A stretch of 11,672 nucleotides of DNA, from contig CABIYQ010000026.1 in the NCBI GenBank assembly GCA_902362965.1, positions 1 through 11,672 of the forward strand, written 5' to 3'. This stretch comes from Oscillospiraceae bacterium (GTDB taxonomy: Bacteria; Bacillota; Clostridia; Oscillospirales; Ruminococcaceae). Shown here one piece after another: positions 1-6,588 of this stretch. The notes under the pieces were generated by a model, which was not told the DNA's origin, ran no database searches, and saw only the letters and a list, made by a program, of their open reading frames with translations. Each line of letters opens with the position of its first letter. Position 1 is the stretch's first letter. The position numbers and the translations under genes are program-made.

Positions 1-582
1 GCAACAGATTATATTAAAAATCAAAGCTCAAGATACAGTAATACGGTTACTTTTGAAAATGCAATTTCCAATTCTAATCTTTCACTTCTGATACCTAATA
101 ATAATATTTCAATAACAGTCCCTTCAAGCAATACCATATGGAATATTACTGTAAACGGTACATCAAAATCACTGCAGACAATGCTCAGAGAACAGCTTCA
201 GACATATAATATGATGCCTGATACACTTAAATCACAATATAGTGCTGATGGAGTATCTTATGTTGTATTTATTGAATACAACGGACGTTCTTCCATGATG
301 TGTTTAAGCGATATTGATATCGTATCTCTTGTAAGACCGGGCAATTCTGCTGCTGATGATACTGCAAGAAGTATTACTCACGAGCTTATGCATTGTTACG
401 GAGCACCGGATATTTATGGAGATAGCGTAGCAGCTTACTCACAGGTAAAGTATTATTACGATATTATGAGAGTAGCCGGAATATCCTTAAATAACCTTAA
501 CGTTAATACATATGCTGCTTATTGTGTAGGCTGGACTAATACATTATTAACAGAAGATGCTGTTGCTTATGATTTTTCATAA
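1..582 (+). CDS. Zinc metallopeptidase (metzincin-like, HExxHxxGxxD), C-terminal part
   Basis: The reading frame is open from the first base, so the gene begins upstream and only its last 193 residues are here. An internal ATG at 181 lies inside the frame and is not a credible start. The zinc site HELMHCYGAPD is encoded at 379-411. In the HExxHxxGxxD pattern the two His and the final Asp bind zinc and the Glu is the catalytic base, as in metzincins of the snapalysin kind. YDIM about 30 residues later could be the Met-turn. The protein stops soon after the catalytic domain, with no dockerin, lectin or anchor at the C-terminus, so any targeting domains must lie upstream. Its substrate is unknown. 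The same motif recurs in the genes at 4027 and 7763, although the sequences are otherwise clearly different. A terminator follows about 50 bases after the stop. Zinc peptidase is well supported; the exact family is not. Confidence 0.8.
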   Translation, partial: ATDYIKNQSSRYSNTVTFENAISNSNLSLLIPNNNISITVPSSNTIWNITVNGTSKSLQTMLREQLQTYNMMPDTLKSQYSADGVSYVVFIEYNGRSSMMCLSDIDIVSLVRPGNSAADDTARSITHELMHCYGAPDIYGDSVAAYSQVKYYYDIMRVAGISLNNLNVNTYAAYCVGWTNTLLTEDAVAYDFS

Positions 583-632
583 TTAATTTAAGAATTCAAA
601 CTACTGAAATTCCAGAAGTCTAATAAAACAAA

Positions 633-676
633 AAGCCCGTCAGGAAATTCCCGACGGGCTTAGTCATTATTTTATT
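633..676 (+). terminator. Rho-independent terminator of the first peptidase gene
   Basis: AGCCCGTC at 634-641 pairs perfectly with GACGGGCT at 653-660, and inner GGAA/TTCC bases can extend the hairpin. The downstream T-rich stretch (tagtcattatttt) is interrupted, so termination may be moderate. It lies 51 bases after the stop codon at 580-582. Confidence 0.8.
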
Positions 677-786
677 ATCAATTTCGGTATGCAGACGTTT
701 AATAAAGTTTTCCCCTGCAATACCGTTTTGTTTGTAACTCCACTGCCCTAGAAGACTATGTACTTAACCACTCCGGAATCTGTTCC

Positions 787-808
787 GCACTCTGTAAAAT
801 CAGAGTGC
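787..808. repeat. Perfect 8-bp hairpin upstream of the consensus promoter
   Basis: GCACTCTG at 787-794 is the exact inverted complement of CAGAGTGC at 801-808, with a 6-nt loop. It ends 4 bases before the -35 box at 812. No T-tract follows directly. It could be an operator, the tip of a mobile element, or a remnant terminator. The surrounding gene-free stretch 662-786 shows nothing else I can name. Confidence 0.5.
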
Positions 809-811
809 ATA

Positions 812-840
812 TTGACATATCATGTAAAATAATGTATAAT
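812..840 (+). promoter_or_regulatory. Consensus sigma-A promoter
   Basis: TTGACA at 812-817 and TATAAT at 835-840 are both perfect consensus boxes, separated by exactly 17 bases. Transcription would start near 847 and run rightward through the IS-like remnant and the truncated carbohydrate-binding fragment, perhaps on into the LRR-dockerin gene at 1598. Such a perfect match in a stretch without an intact gene suggests it once served an inserted element. Confidence 0.65.
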
Positions 841-876
841 TTTTGTTAAGGGCATACCTGAAACGGTAGGCGGTGA

Positions 877-967
877 AATGCTCCCCTTTTGTTAGACAAA
901 ATGGTATAATAGAAATAAACCAAAATGAAGTCTAATGAAAAGGGGGCATTTTTATGCCTGAAAGACA
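877..967 (+). mobile_element. Probable left-end remnant of an IS3-like insertion sequence
   Basis: A 21-nt imperfect inverted repeat is formed by 877-897 (AATGCTCCCCTTTT then GTTAGAC) and 930-950 (GTCTAA then GAAAAGGGGGCATT). It encloses a TATAAT at 905-910. It leads to an ATG at 954 preceded by AAAAGGGGG as a ribosome binding site. The frame begins Met-Pro-Glu-Arg-Gln and then runs out at a stop (984-986) because the sequence switches to DNA homologous to the giant gene. This pattern of end sequence, strong Shine-Dalgarno and a short start MPERQ resembles OrfA starts of IS3-family elements as I remember them. No transposase body is left. The family call is inference. Confidence 0.4.
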
Positions 968-1513
968 ATATTTTCTGCTTTTGTAGGTGTGGCTATGGCA
1001 GTCAATGCATTTATGACTATGCCGATTTCTGCTTTTGCATACGAAGAAACTAGTCATACATATACATATGACGGTTATGAAGTTTCGTATGACGTTACAA
1101 ATGCATGGGGAAATACGGAAGTTGTTTCAGTAACGTTATCCAACACCGGTGACAGTGCAATTGAAAACTGGATGCTGTATTTTGAACCTAATGGACAGGT
1201 ACACAGCACTGTTAATGTTCAGGAAGCACAAACTTCTGCCGGAATAACATATTTTAGAAACAGCGGATATAATGCAAATATTAATCCGGATTCGTCAGTT
1301 TCGTTCTGCTACATGGTTGATGACTGTGAAGGGGCACCAGATAATTTTACACTCTGTCAGACAAGAGAAGAAAAAGAATCGGGTTACGAAGTTTCACTCA
1401 AGGTAAACCAAACTTGGGGAGATTCATTTAATGGTGAAATAATTATTCAGAATAACATTGACAAACCTATTGAGTCATGGGAACTGACAGTTGATACTAA
1501 TTTTACTATTTAA
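968..1513 (+). pseudogene. Truncated duplicate of the N-terminal CBM2-like region of the gene at 7763
   Basis: From 971 to 1510 this copy aligns without gaps to 7784-8323 at the start of the giant peptidase gene. By eye there are about 15 amino-acid differences over about 174 codons. It keeps the hydrophobic part and AFA cleavage region of the signal peptide, the whole first carbohydrate-binding-like domain and part of the second (Trp-rich pattern VNQTWGDSFNGEI). The start codon and positively charged n-region are gone: in frame, a TGA at 959-961 lies just upstream and no ATG intervenes. GTG at 989 or ATG at 995 would give a signal peptide without basic residues. At the 3' end homology stops after TTTACTATT and a TAA at 1511-1513 is created at the junction. 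Both breaks are abrupt, so I read this as a fragment moved by recombination and not as a working gene. Confidence 0.85.
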
Positions 1514-1601
1514 GTATGATCTTTCTGACACTGATATAGAATTATGTGTAAATGCATTTAAAAAATATTTAGAAGATACTTTGGGGGTAGAAATTAAATG
1601 A
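1512..1601 (+). pseudogene. C-terminal remnant of an unidentified upstream gene
   Basis: Immediately after the break in the duplicated fragment a different frame opens and encodes 29 residues (KYDLSDTDIELCVNAFKK, then YLEDTLGVEIK) ending in TGA at 1599-1601. That stop overlaps the ATG of the next gene as ATGA, the usual sign of translational coupling, so this is likely the tail of a real gene that once preceded the LRR-dockerin gene in an operon. The segment looks helical and charged. I do not recognise the family. Confidence 0.45.
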
Positions 1602-2464
1602 AGAATAAACTGATTAGATTAATTACCATTTTATTAAGTGTTTCAATTTTCACAACATCTTTTAGTCTTCAAATATCAGCTTCAGAGACCATATCAGGAG
1701 TTGTGATACAAAATGAATGGGAATATGAATTAAAAGATGATATTATGACATGGACATTTTTAAAAGATGATTCAGATATTGTTATGACAATTGAAAATGG
1801 AGTTTGCAATGTTGACGGCAATATCATATCAATCAATATATTTGATTGGAATGAGCCGGATAATTCAGAATCTAATTTTGTATTTGACTGGATGAATAAA
1901 AATCCAATTAAAGAAATTAATTTTTCTGATAATGTAACTAAAATAGATACATTATGGTTTTCAACTTGGTATTTTTATAATGCAACCAAAATTTCTTTTG
2001 GAGAGAATATTCAATCAATTAGTAATAATGCTTTTGTATCTTCTGAGGTACAAAACATAATTTTACCTGAAAATTTACAACAAATTGGTCTAGATGCATT
2101 TAGATGGTGTTATAACTTGAATGATGTAACAGTATTATCACAAAATATTGTTCTCGAAAATTCCGGCATAGGATATGGAGACAATGATGAGCAATTAGAA
2201 AATATGATAATACGAGGTTATCAAAACTCTACTGCGGAGATATATGCAAATCAAAACGGATTTACTTTTGTTGCACTTGATGAACATATAACTATGAAAG
2301 GCGATGCCAACGGAGACGGAAAGCTTGCACAGTCGTCTATTTCAGGAGAGAAGATAACAGCTGAGGATTATCCGGCTATGGATTTCAATCAGGACGGTAA
2401 AGTTACAGCCAAAGATGCGGCAGATATTGCAAGATATTTGGCAGAGCAGTCGATAAAGCAATAG
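1598..2464 (+). CDS. Secreted BspA-type leucine-rich-repeat protein with C-terminal type I dockerin
   Basis: A 288-residue exported protein. Residues 1-29 form a signal peptide (basic start MKNK, hydrophobic core, ISASE cleavage region). Residues of about 100-228 carry BspA-like LRR_5 repeats, recognisable as IxxIxFSDNVTKI, SIxxNAF, IILPENLQQIGLDAF and the cap STAEIYANQNGFTFVAL. Residues 235-286 are a type I dockerin: calcium loops DANGDGKL and DFNQDGKVTAKD, the second followed by the helix AADIARYLAEQ. The first loop lacks the helix of about 12 residues that normally follows it, and the sequence jumps from GKL to AQSS. Dockerins bind cohesins of a cellulosome-like scaffold; LRR_5 domains usually mediate protein or surface binding. 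The ribosome binding site is TTGGGGGT, 10 bases before the ATG, which overlaps the stop of the preceding remnant. A strong terminator follows 26 bases after the stop. Function beyond binding and scaffold attachment cannot be read. Confidence 0.85.
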   Translation: MKNKLIRLITILLSVSIFTTSFSLQISASETISGVVIQNEWEYELKDDIMTWTFLKDDSDIVMTIENGVCNVDGNIISINIFDWNEPDNSESNFVFDWMNKNPIKEINFSDNVTKIDTLWFSTWYFYNATKISFGENIQSISNNAFVSSEVQNIILPENLQQIGLDAFRWCYNLNDVTVLSQNIVLENSGIGYGDNDEQLENMIIRGYQNSTAEIYANQNGFTFVALDEHITMKGDANGDGKLAQSSISGEKITAEDYPAMDFNQDGKVTAKDAADIARYLAEQSIKQ

Positions 2465-2490
2465 ATAATAATCAATTTTCAATAATTTAT

Positions 2491-2529
2491 AAAAACGGAA
2501 CTGGAAAAGTATATCCAGTTCCGTTTTTT
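2491..2529 (+). terminator. Strong rho-independent terminator after the LRR-dockerin gene
   Basis: AAAAACGGAACTGGA at 2491-2505 pairs perfectly with TCCAGTTCCGTTTTT at 2514-2528, giving a 15-bp stem with an 8-nt loop and a six-T run. The A-rich 5' arm makes it potentially bidirectional. Confidence 0.92.
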
Positions 2530-2551
2530 AGTTTATAAAGAATATTTTTAG

Positions 2552-2842
2552 TTTTCATCAGCTATGTTTAAGCATACTTCTTTGGCTTTGTTATGCATGA
2601 GTGCACAGGTGGCTGTTAATGAATTATATCGATATTTCTTAGGTGCTGATTGGTATGATGACTCAGGAGCTATTGATGATTATTATGTAAAAATGTCTGC
2701 AGATATCAATGGTCTTGATCAGGTAAATGCTAATACTGTTATTGGTAAAATCTATCTTGTAATCAATGGGGTTATTAATGATATTATCGTTGATCTTATC
2801 GCACTTCCGCCTGGAACTGATTTGAATCAGTACAGATCTTAA
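2552..2842 (+). pseudogene. Probable C-terminal fragment of a contractile-tail sheath protein
   Basis: The frame opens after a TAG at 2549-2551 and ends at TAA 2840-2842. An ATG at 2564 has no ribosome binding site, and the terminator of the previous gene sits just upstream, so this is most likely a 3' fragment and not a gene start. The visible order is VNELYRYFLG, a Trp/Asp-rich turn, GAIDDYYVKMSADIN, QVNANTVIGKIYLVING, then IIVDLIALPPGTDL. This resembles the last domain of phage or extracellular-injection-system sheath proteins: a chain end with an N-terminal helix and FL, a YxV-strand followed by a Cys/Asp-type loop, V(D/N)AxxxxGKI-strand, and a final strand near the C-terminus. The family call is by pattern memory only. 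It gains support from the probable tail tube fragment at 6340, because sheath followed by tube is the usual gene order. It could instead be an unrelated hypothetical protein. Confidence 0.4.
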
Positions 2843-3034
2843 TTGTAATATGTTTTATTTTAATTATTACCTTAAAAATTTATCAACAATGTATTGGTAT
2901 TATAATATTATTAATTTTAAAGGGTTCCAGGAATGTTTTTAAAATCTTTTAACAAAAGTGAAAAACAATATTTATATAAAACTGTTAAAATTGTATAAAA
3001 AATAGTAAATACATTTAAAAATATCTAATATATG

Positions 3035-3063
3035 TTGTATAATACGAAATTATATTGTATAAT
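3035..3063 (+). promoter_or_regulatory. Candidate promoter for the 3218-6171 operon
   Basis: TTGTAT at 3035-3040 and TATAAT at 3058-3063 have a 17-base spacer. Because TTGTATAATA occurs twice (3035-3044 and 3055-3064), an alternative -10 lies at 3038-3043 with a poor -35. The predicted start near 3070 gives a leader of about 150 nt that includes the X2-like relic. The preceding gene-free stretch 2843-3034 is very AT-rich and shows no other signal. Confidence 0.5.
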
Positions 3064-3072
3064 ATTTGGTAA

Positions 3073-3201
3073 AAATATACAGTAATAGAAAACGGTAATG
3101 AAAGCATTACATTAACATTAAGTGAAGAGTATTTAAAGTCATTTGATGCTGGAAATCATTACTTTACTGTAGACGAAGCGAAAATAATGAATTTAAATTG
3201 A
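3073..3201 (+). pseudogene. Relic of an X2/Ig-like surface-protein domain
   Basis: After a TAA at 3070-3072 an open frame of 42 codons with no start codon encodes KYTVIENGNESITLTLSEEY, then LKSFDAGNHYFTVDEA, and ends at TGA 3199-3201. The pattern YxVxxGN-xITLxxEYLxxLxxGxHxFTV is typical of X2-like and related Ig-fold modules in Gram-positive exoproteins, such as cellulosomal enzymes. There is no ribosome binding site and the module is cut at the start, so it is probably a leftover of a larger gene. The TGA lies only 16 bases before the TTG start of the next gene. Confidence 0.45.
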
Positions 3202-3217
3202 AAGGACAGATAAAGAT

Positions 3218-4030
3218 TTGAAAAAGAAAAGGATAGTAATTTTATTTATTTCATTAATGTTAGTTATAGTTGGTACAGTAACAGCAAAATATAAGTATAA
3301 TAGCATTACTTCTGTTCCAATAAACACTTCAGTTTGGATGAAAACTGAAATTAAAGATGAAGCATATATTGCAAATGGTTCAATTGAAAAATTTGATTTA
3401 AATGAAACGATTACAGAATCTGATTATGTTTTTAGTGGTACTGTAATTAACAGAGAAGAATATGAAGTCAAATGGACAGATGAAAATGGTGAAGATTGGG
3501 GGCCTTTTCCTAGTTCTATAATAGAAGTTAAGGTGAATAAAGAATACTATGGAACGTCACCTATTAAAGGAAATGTTATAAAAGTATATTATCCATATTC
3601 ATTTTCAACAATATTTAAAAATTCTTTTTTAATTGAAGACAACAGTGATTATGTATTTATAACACGTGTACTTGATGAAGAATTTGTTAAACAAAAAGAA
3701 AATAACAATCCAGAAGATAAATTTGAACAAGAAAAATATGCTGATGTTTATATTACAAATACATATAGTAATTTATTAGTAATAGAAAATGATACGGTTT
3801 TTATGTATAATGAATTTTTTAGTGAAAATAAAGATATTATGAATAAAACTATATCTAAAGAATTGGCTGTAACTGATAAAACTATATCTTCTGATGACAA
3901 TGAAAACGATTGGTTTATAGCACTTGATGAAACTGATTTTAATAAAGCATTTTCGGACTTGTTTAAAAGTCAAGAGGAATTAACAAATACAAGTGATTTT
4001 AGTAAATTGCAGGAGGATAAAGTAGAATGA
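3218..4030 (+). CDS. Membrane-anchored protein with possible NTR/TIMP-like OB fold, upstream of a peptidase
   Basis: A 270-residue protein starting at TTG 3218, preceded by AAAGGACAG at 3201-3209. The start MKKKR plus a hydrophobic stretch to about residue 23 is a signal anchor or an uncleaved signal; there is no lipobox Cys. Residues of about 67-150 show a beta-rich pattern: ITESDYVFSGTVI, SSIIEVKVNKEYYG, GNVIKVYYPYS, then DNSDYVFITRV. The sequence 'Asp-x-Val-F-x-G-x-V ... V-K-V-x-x-x-Y-x-G ... Y-x-F' is like bacterial proteins with an NTR/TIMP-related OB fold, but the disulphide Cys of true TIMPs are absent. The C-terminal third is acidic and probably flexible. Its stop overlaps the ATG of the peptidase gene by 4 nt (ATGA), and AGGAGG for the next gene lies inside its last codons, so the two are translationally coupled. 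A role as inhibitor, chaperone or anchor of the peptidase is inference. I do not recognise a named family. Confidence 0.75.
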   Translation: MKKKRIVILFISLMLVIVGTVTAKYKYNSITSVPINTSVWMKTEIKDEAYIANGSIEKFDLNETITESDYVFSGTVINREEYEVKWTDENGEDWGPFPSSIIEVKVNKEYYGTSPIKGNVIKVYYPYSFSTIFKNSFLIEDNSDYVFITRVLDEEFVKQKENNNPEDKFEQEKYADVYITNTYSNLLVIENDTVFMYNEFFSENKDIMNKTISKELAVTDKTISSDDNENDWFIALDETDFNKAFSDLFKSQEELTNTSDFSKLQEDKVE

Positions 4031-6171
4031 AAAGAATTATTAAAATCTTAACAAATTCGTTTTGTTTATTTATGTTAATATTATTTGTTACTATAAATTC
4101 ACTTTCAACTACCTTTGCACACAGTCTAACTCCATGGGCAAATTATTATCCTTATGGTTCAGCAGGTGGAGATCATCATTTTAGTATTATGGATTCATAT
4201 CATATCGATGGAAATACTGTAAAATTTTTTTGGGCTAATACATCTACAAAAAATCTTTTATCAGCAAATTTGACAAATGGTGTTGCAATGTGGGATGGTT
4301 TGATTAATGCTGTTGAAACATCTTCGTCAAGTGCCAATTTGAAGATAACATATAATCCAAATTCTACTTATGACAGAAATGCATATACTGATCTTATTAT
4401 TCCTTCAGGTCATTATGGTGTATATAATGGAGATTTACAAATAGTTTTTACTAAAAATGGTGCAAATTTATCATCAACAATGAGATCTAGAACTATGTGC
4501 CACGAATTAGGGCATGTGTGGGGGATTGATGATATTTATAATTTAAATACAGGTTGGCCATATTCTAATCTTGAATCAATAATGAATAGTACAGAAGATT
4601 ACTCCGCTGCAACAAGACATGATAAAAATGCAATGCGTATATGCTTGAATAATCTATTCTTTGATACTGGAAATGGTTGGAAGTATCAAAAATCTCCAGG
4701 AGTATGGGCTAAAGATGAATGGATCAACAAGAGTGGTAAGGCACATTATTTTAATTCAAGTGGTATAAAAGTACACGAAATTCAAGGAAGTATGCCTACT
4801 TCAAGTATGAATATTCCAAATGGGGTATATGAAATTCAAGGCAAAACATCAGGGAAGCTAATACACTCAGCAAATGCATCCAATGGAGCTGTAGCACATT
4901 TATGGTCGGTAGCAACAAATTCAACTACTATTAAAAATCAACAGTTTAAATTTGAACGTCAAAATGATGGAACATACAAAATTACTGTACTTTCTAGTGG
5001 TAGTGCTCTTGATAATAATGGATCTAGTTATAATAATGGCAATCAGCTTAAATTTCATATTTGGCATGGCGGTAATAATCAAAGGTGGTATATTGTAAAC
5101 TGTGGTAATGGATATGTAAAGTTTATTAATAAACATTCTGGATTAGCTATTGATATATATAATAATAGTGCTGCAAATGGTACATCAGTTCAACAATGGA
5201 CGGATAATTCTTCAGATGCTCAACGATTTAAGCTGTTACCTACAAATTTACCTAGCAAAAGTATAAATCTTCCTGATGGTGTATATGAAATTCAAGGTAA
5301 AACTTCCGGTAAATTAATACATTCAGCTAATTCTTCAAATGGGGCTGTAGCACATTTATGGAATTCAACAACAAACACAGCTACTATTAATAATCAAAGA
5401 TTTAATTTTGAACGTCAAAATGATGGAACATATAAGATTACAGTACTTTCCAGTGGATATGTTCTTGATAATAATGGTTGGAGTTACAGTAATGGCAATC
5501 AGCTTAAATTTCACAATTGGCATGGTGGTAATAACCAAAGGTGGTATATTGTTGATTGTGGCAATGGGTATATTAAATTTATTAATAAGCATTCTGGGTT
5601 AGCTATCGACATTAGTAATAATGGTACTGAAAATGGTACTCCAATTCAACAATGGGTTGATTCAACAGTTGGGGCAAGCGCACAAAGATTTAAATTATTA
5701 CCTACTAATTTGCCTACTAGTAGTATGAATATTCCTAATGGAATATATCAAATACAAGGTAAAACATCAGGTAAACTAATACATTCCAAAAATGCAAATG
5801 ACGGAGCAGTAGCACATTTATGGAGTGCAACAACAAATCCAGATAATATTAATAACCAAAGATATAATTTTCAACGTCAAAGTGATGGAACTTATAAAAT
5901 TATGGTTCTTTCCAGTAATAAGGTTCTTACTGATCCAAACTTAAGTTATGAAAACGGTACTCAATTGAGATTTTACAACTGGAGTGGAGCAAACAATCAA
6001 AAATGGTATGTGGTAGATTGCGGAAGTGGATATGTAAAGTTTATTAATAAGCATTCTGGGCTTGCCATTGATATTAGTAATAATGGTACTGAAAATGGCA
6101 CAGCGATTCAGCAATGGAAAGATTCTGCTGTTGGTGCAAGTGCTCAGAGATTTAAATTGCTAAATGAATAA
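4027..6171 (+). CDS. Secreted metzincin-like zinc peptidase with three ricin-type beta-trefoil domains
   Basis: A 714-residue exoprotein with AGGAGG about 10 bases before its ATG. A signal peptide spans residues 1 to about 31 (cleavage near TTFA-HS). The catalytic domain covers about 35-210: HELGHVWGIDD at 159-169 gives His159, Glu160, His163 and Asp169 as zinc and catalytic residues (HExxHxxGxxD), and SIMNS with Met186 fits a Met-turn. Residues of about 212-252 look like a single choline/cell-wall-binding-type repeat (WKY, GVWAKDEWINKSGKAHYFNSS). Three tandem beta-trefoils of about 152 residues follow at 257-408, 409-562 and 563-714, each with ricin-type NNQRW or NQKW, HSGLAIDI and IQQW/VQQW motifs. 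Such domains usually bind sugars. The protein probably degrades or trims a glycoprotein or wall-associated target, but the substrate is unknown. It is cotranscribed with and overlaps the possible OB-fold protein upstream, and a strong terminator closes the unit. The fold assignment is strong; the exact peptidase family is not settled. Confidence 0.88.
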   Translation: MKRIIKILTNSFCLFMLILFVTINSLSTTFAHSLTPWANYYPYGSAGGDHHFSIMDSYHIDGNTVKFFWANTSTKNLLSANLTNGVAMWDGLINAVETSSSSANLKITYNPNSTYDRNAYTDLIIPSGHYGVYNGDLQIVFTKNGANLSSTMRSRTMCHELGHVWGIDDIYNLNTGWPYSNLESIMNSTEDYSAATRHDKNAMRICLNNLFFDTGNGWKYQKSPGVWAKDEWINKSGKAHYFNSSGIKVHEIQGSMPTSSMNIPNGVYEIQGKTSGKLIHSANASNGAVAHLWSVATNSTTIKNQQFKFERQNDGTYKITVLSSGSALDNNGSSYNNGNQLKFHIWHGGNNQRWYIVNCGNGYVKFINKHSGLAIDIYNNSAANGTSVQQWTDNSSDAQRFKLLPTNLPSKSINLPDGVYEIQGKTSGKLIHSANSSNGAVAHLWNSTTNTATINNQRFNFERQNDGTYKITVLSSGYVLDNNGWSYSNGNQLKFHNWHGGNNQRWYIVDCGNGYIKFINKHSGLAIDISNNGTENGTPIQQWVDSTVGASAQRFKLLPTNLPTSSMNIPNGIYQIQGKTSGKLIHSKNANDGAVAHLWSATTNPDNINNQRYNFQRQSDGTYKIMVLSSNKVLTDPNLSYENGTQLRFYNWSGANNQKWYVVDCGSGYVKFINKHSGLAIDISNNGTENGTAIQQWKDSAVGASAQRFKLLNE
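4789..6168 (+). repeat. Three tandem in-frame repeats of about 460 bp encoding the beta-trefoils
   Basis: Units start at about 4789, 5248 and 5710. Each opens with codons for (N/L)(I/L)P-(N/D)-G-(V/I)-Y-(E/Q)-I-Q-G-K-T-S-G-K-L-I-H-S and ends near QRFKLL. Units 1 and 2 are most alike in the first half, whereas units 2 and 3 share the second-half phrase around DISNNGTENGT. This mosaic suggests duplication followed by gene conversion. The repeats invite copy-number change. Confidence 0.85.
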
Positions 6172-6175
6172 AAAT

Positions 6176-6222
6176 AATAAGAACGGGGATACAGAAAGTG
6201 GTATCTCTGTTCTTATTTTTTA
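6176..6222 (+). terminator. Strong rho-independent terminator after the lectin-peptidase gene
   Basis: AATAAGAACGGGGATAC at 6176-6192 pairs with GTATCTCTGTTCTTATT at 6201-6217 over 17 positions, counting two G-U pairs, with an 8-nt loop and a T run. It starts 4 bases after the stop codon. Confidence 0.92.
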
Positions 6223-6339
6223 TAGAATTAATAATTTATGTTAATCATGTTATTTAAATATAAAAATAAACCTTATATATATTTATAGATACTAAAATTC
6301 TTTATATTCTATATACCATTTAAGAAAGGATTGATTTTT

Positions 6340-6588
6340 ATGTTTTCATCTTTGCACATGGGTACAAACCACATGCTTGGAATAGATAATTTTGTTCCGT
6401 TAACTACTAACAATTTTGAAGTGAGAATTTATAATATGGATGGCTCAGCACCAACCGAAAGTTCCGATTTACTTACGTTATCTACAGACGAAGTAGGAGA
6501 AGTTCAAGAGGAGCAAGACAGTATCGTGGTACATTATGGTAATGGTCTTATTAAATTTCCAGGTAAAGTAACCTATGGTGATGTATAA
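6340..6588 (+). pseudogene. Probable contractile-tail tube protein (gp19-like), N-terminal part
   Basis: The ATG at 6340 follows AAGAAAGGA at 6322-6330 and is preferred over the TTG at 6331, which lies against the ribosome binding site. The 82-residue frame reads LGIDNFVPLTTNNFEVRIY, LLTLSTDEVGEVQEEQDSI, then VVHYGNGLIKFPGKVTYGDV and stops. Tail tube proteins of contractile phage tails and injection systems share the early strand NxFxVxI, a middle segment describing a 'V..v.E' region, and a beta-hairpin ending in (F/L)PGKxxYxDxxxxL. The frame ends exactly where the next strand (often W/V-T-L) would begin, so roughly the second half of a tube protein of about 150 residues is missing. The start is well formed and may still be expressed as a stub. 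The family call is moderate, by motif pattern only. Confidence 0.5.

Noticed and set aside
989..1513. Working small secreted carbohydrate-binding protein
   Set aside because: A start at GTG 989 or ATG 995 leaves a signal peptide without a basic n-region, there is no good ribosome binding site, and both ends coincide with breaks in homology to the gene at 7763.
2692..2742. ADINGLDQVNAN as a dockerin calcium loop
   Set aside because: It looks like DxNxDGxVNxxD, but the key Asp/Gly spacing is wrong and no second repeat exists. The flanking strands fit a tail-sheath end better.
2870..3034. Origin of replication or attachment site in the AT-rich stretch
   Set aside because: No DnaA boxes, iterons or direct repeats longer than about 10 bases were seen; AT richness alone is not evidence.
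5408..5602. Plus-strand frame of 64 codons inside the beta-trefoil region
   Set aside because: It is an out-of-frame shadow of the lectin repeats.
4789..6168. CRISPR array or satellite DNA
   Set aside because: The repeat unit is about 460 bp, in frame, and codes for beta-trefoil domains.
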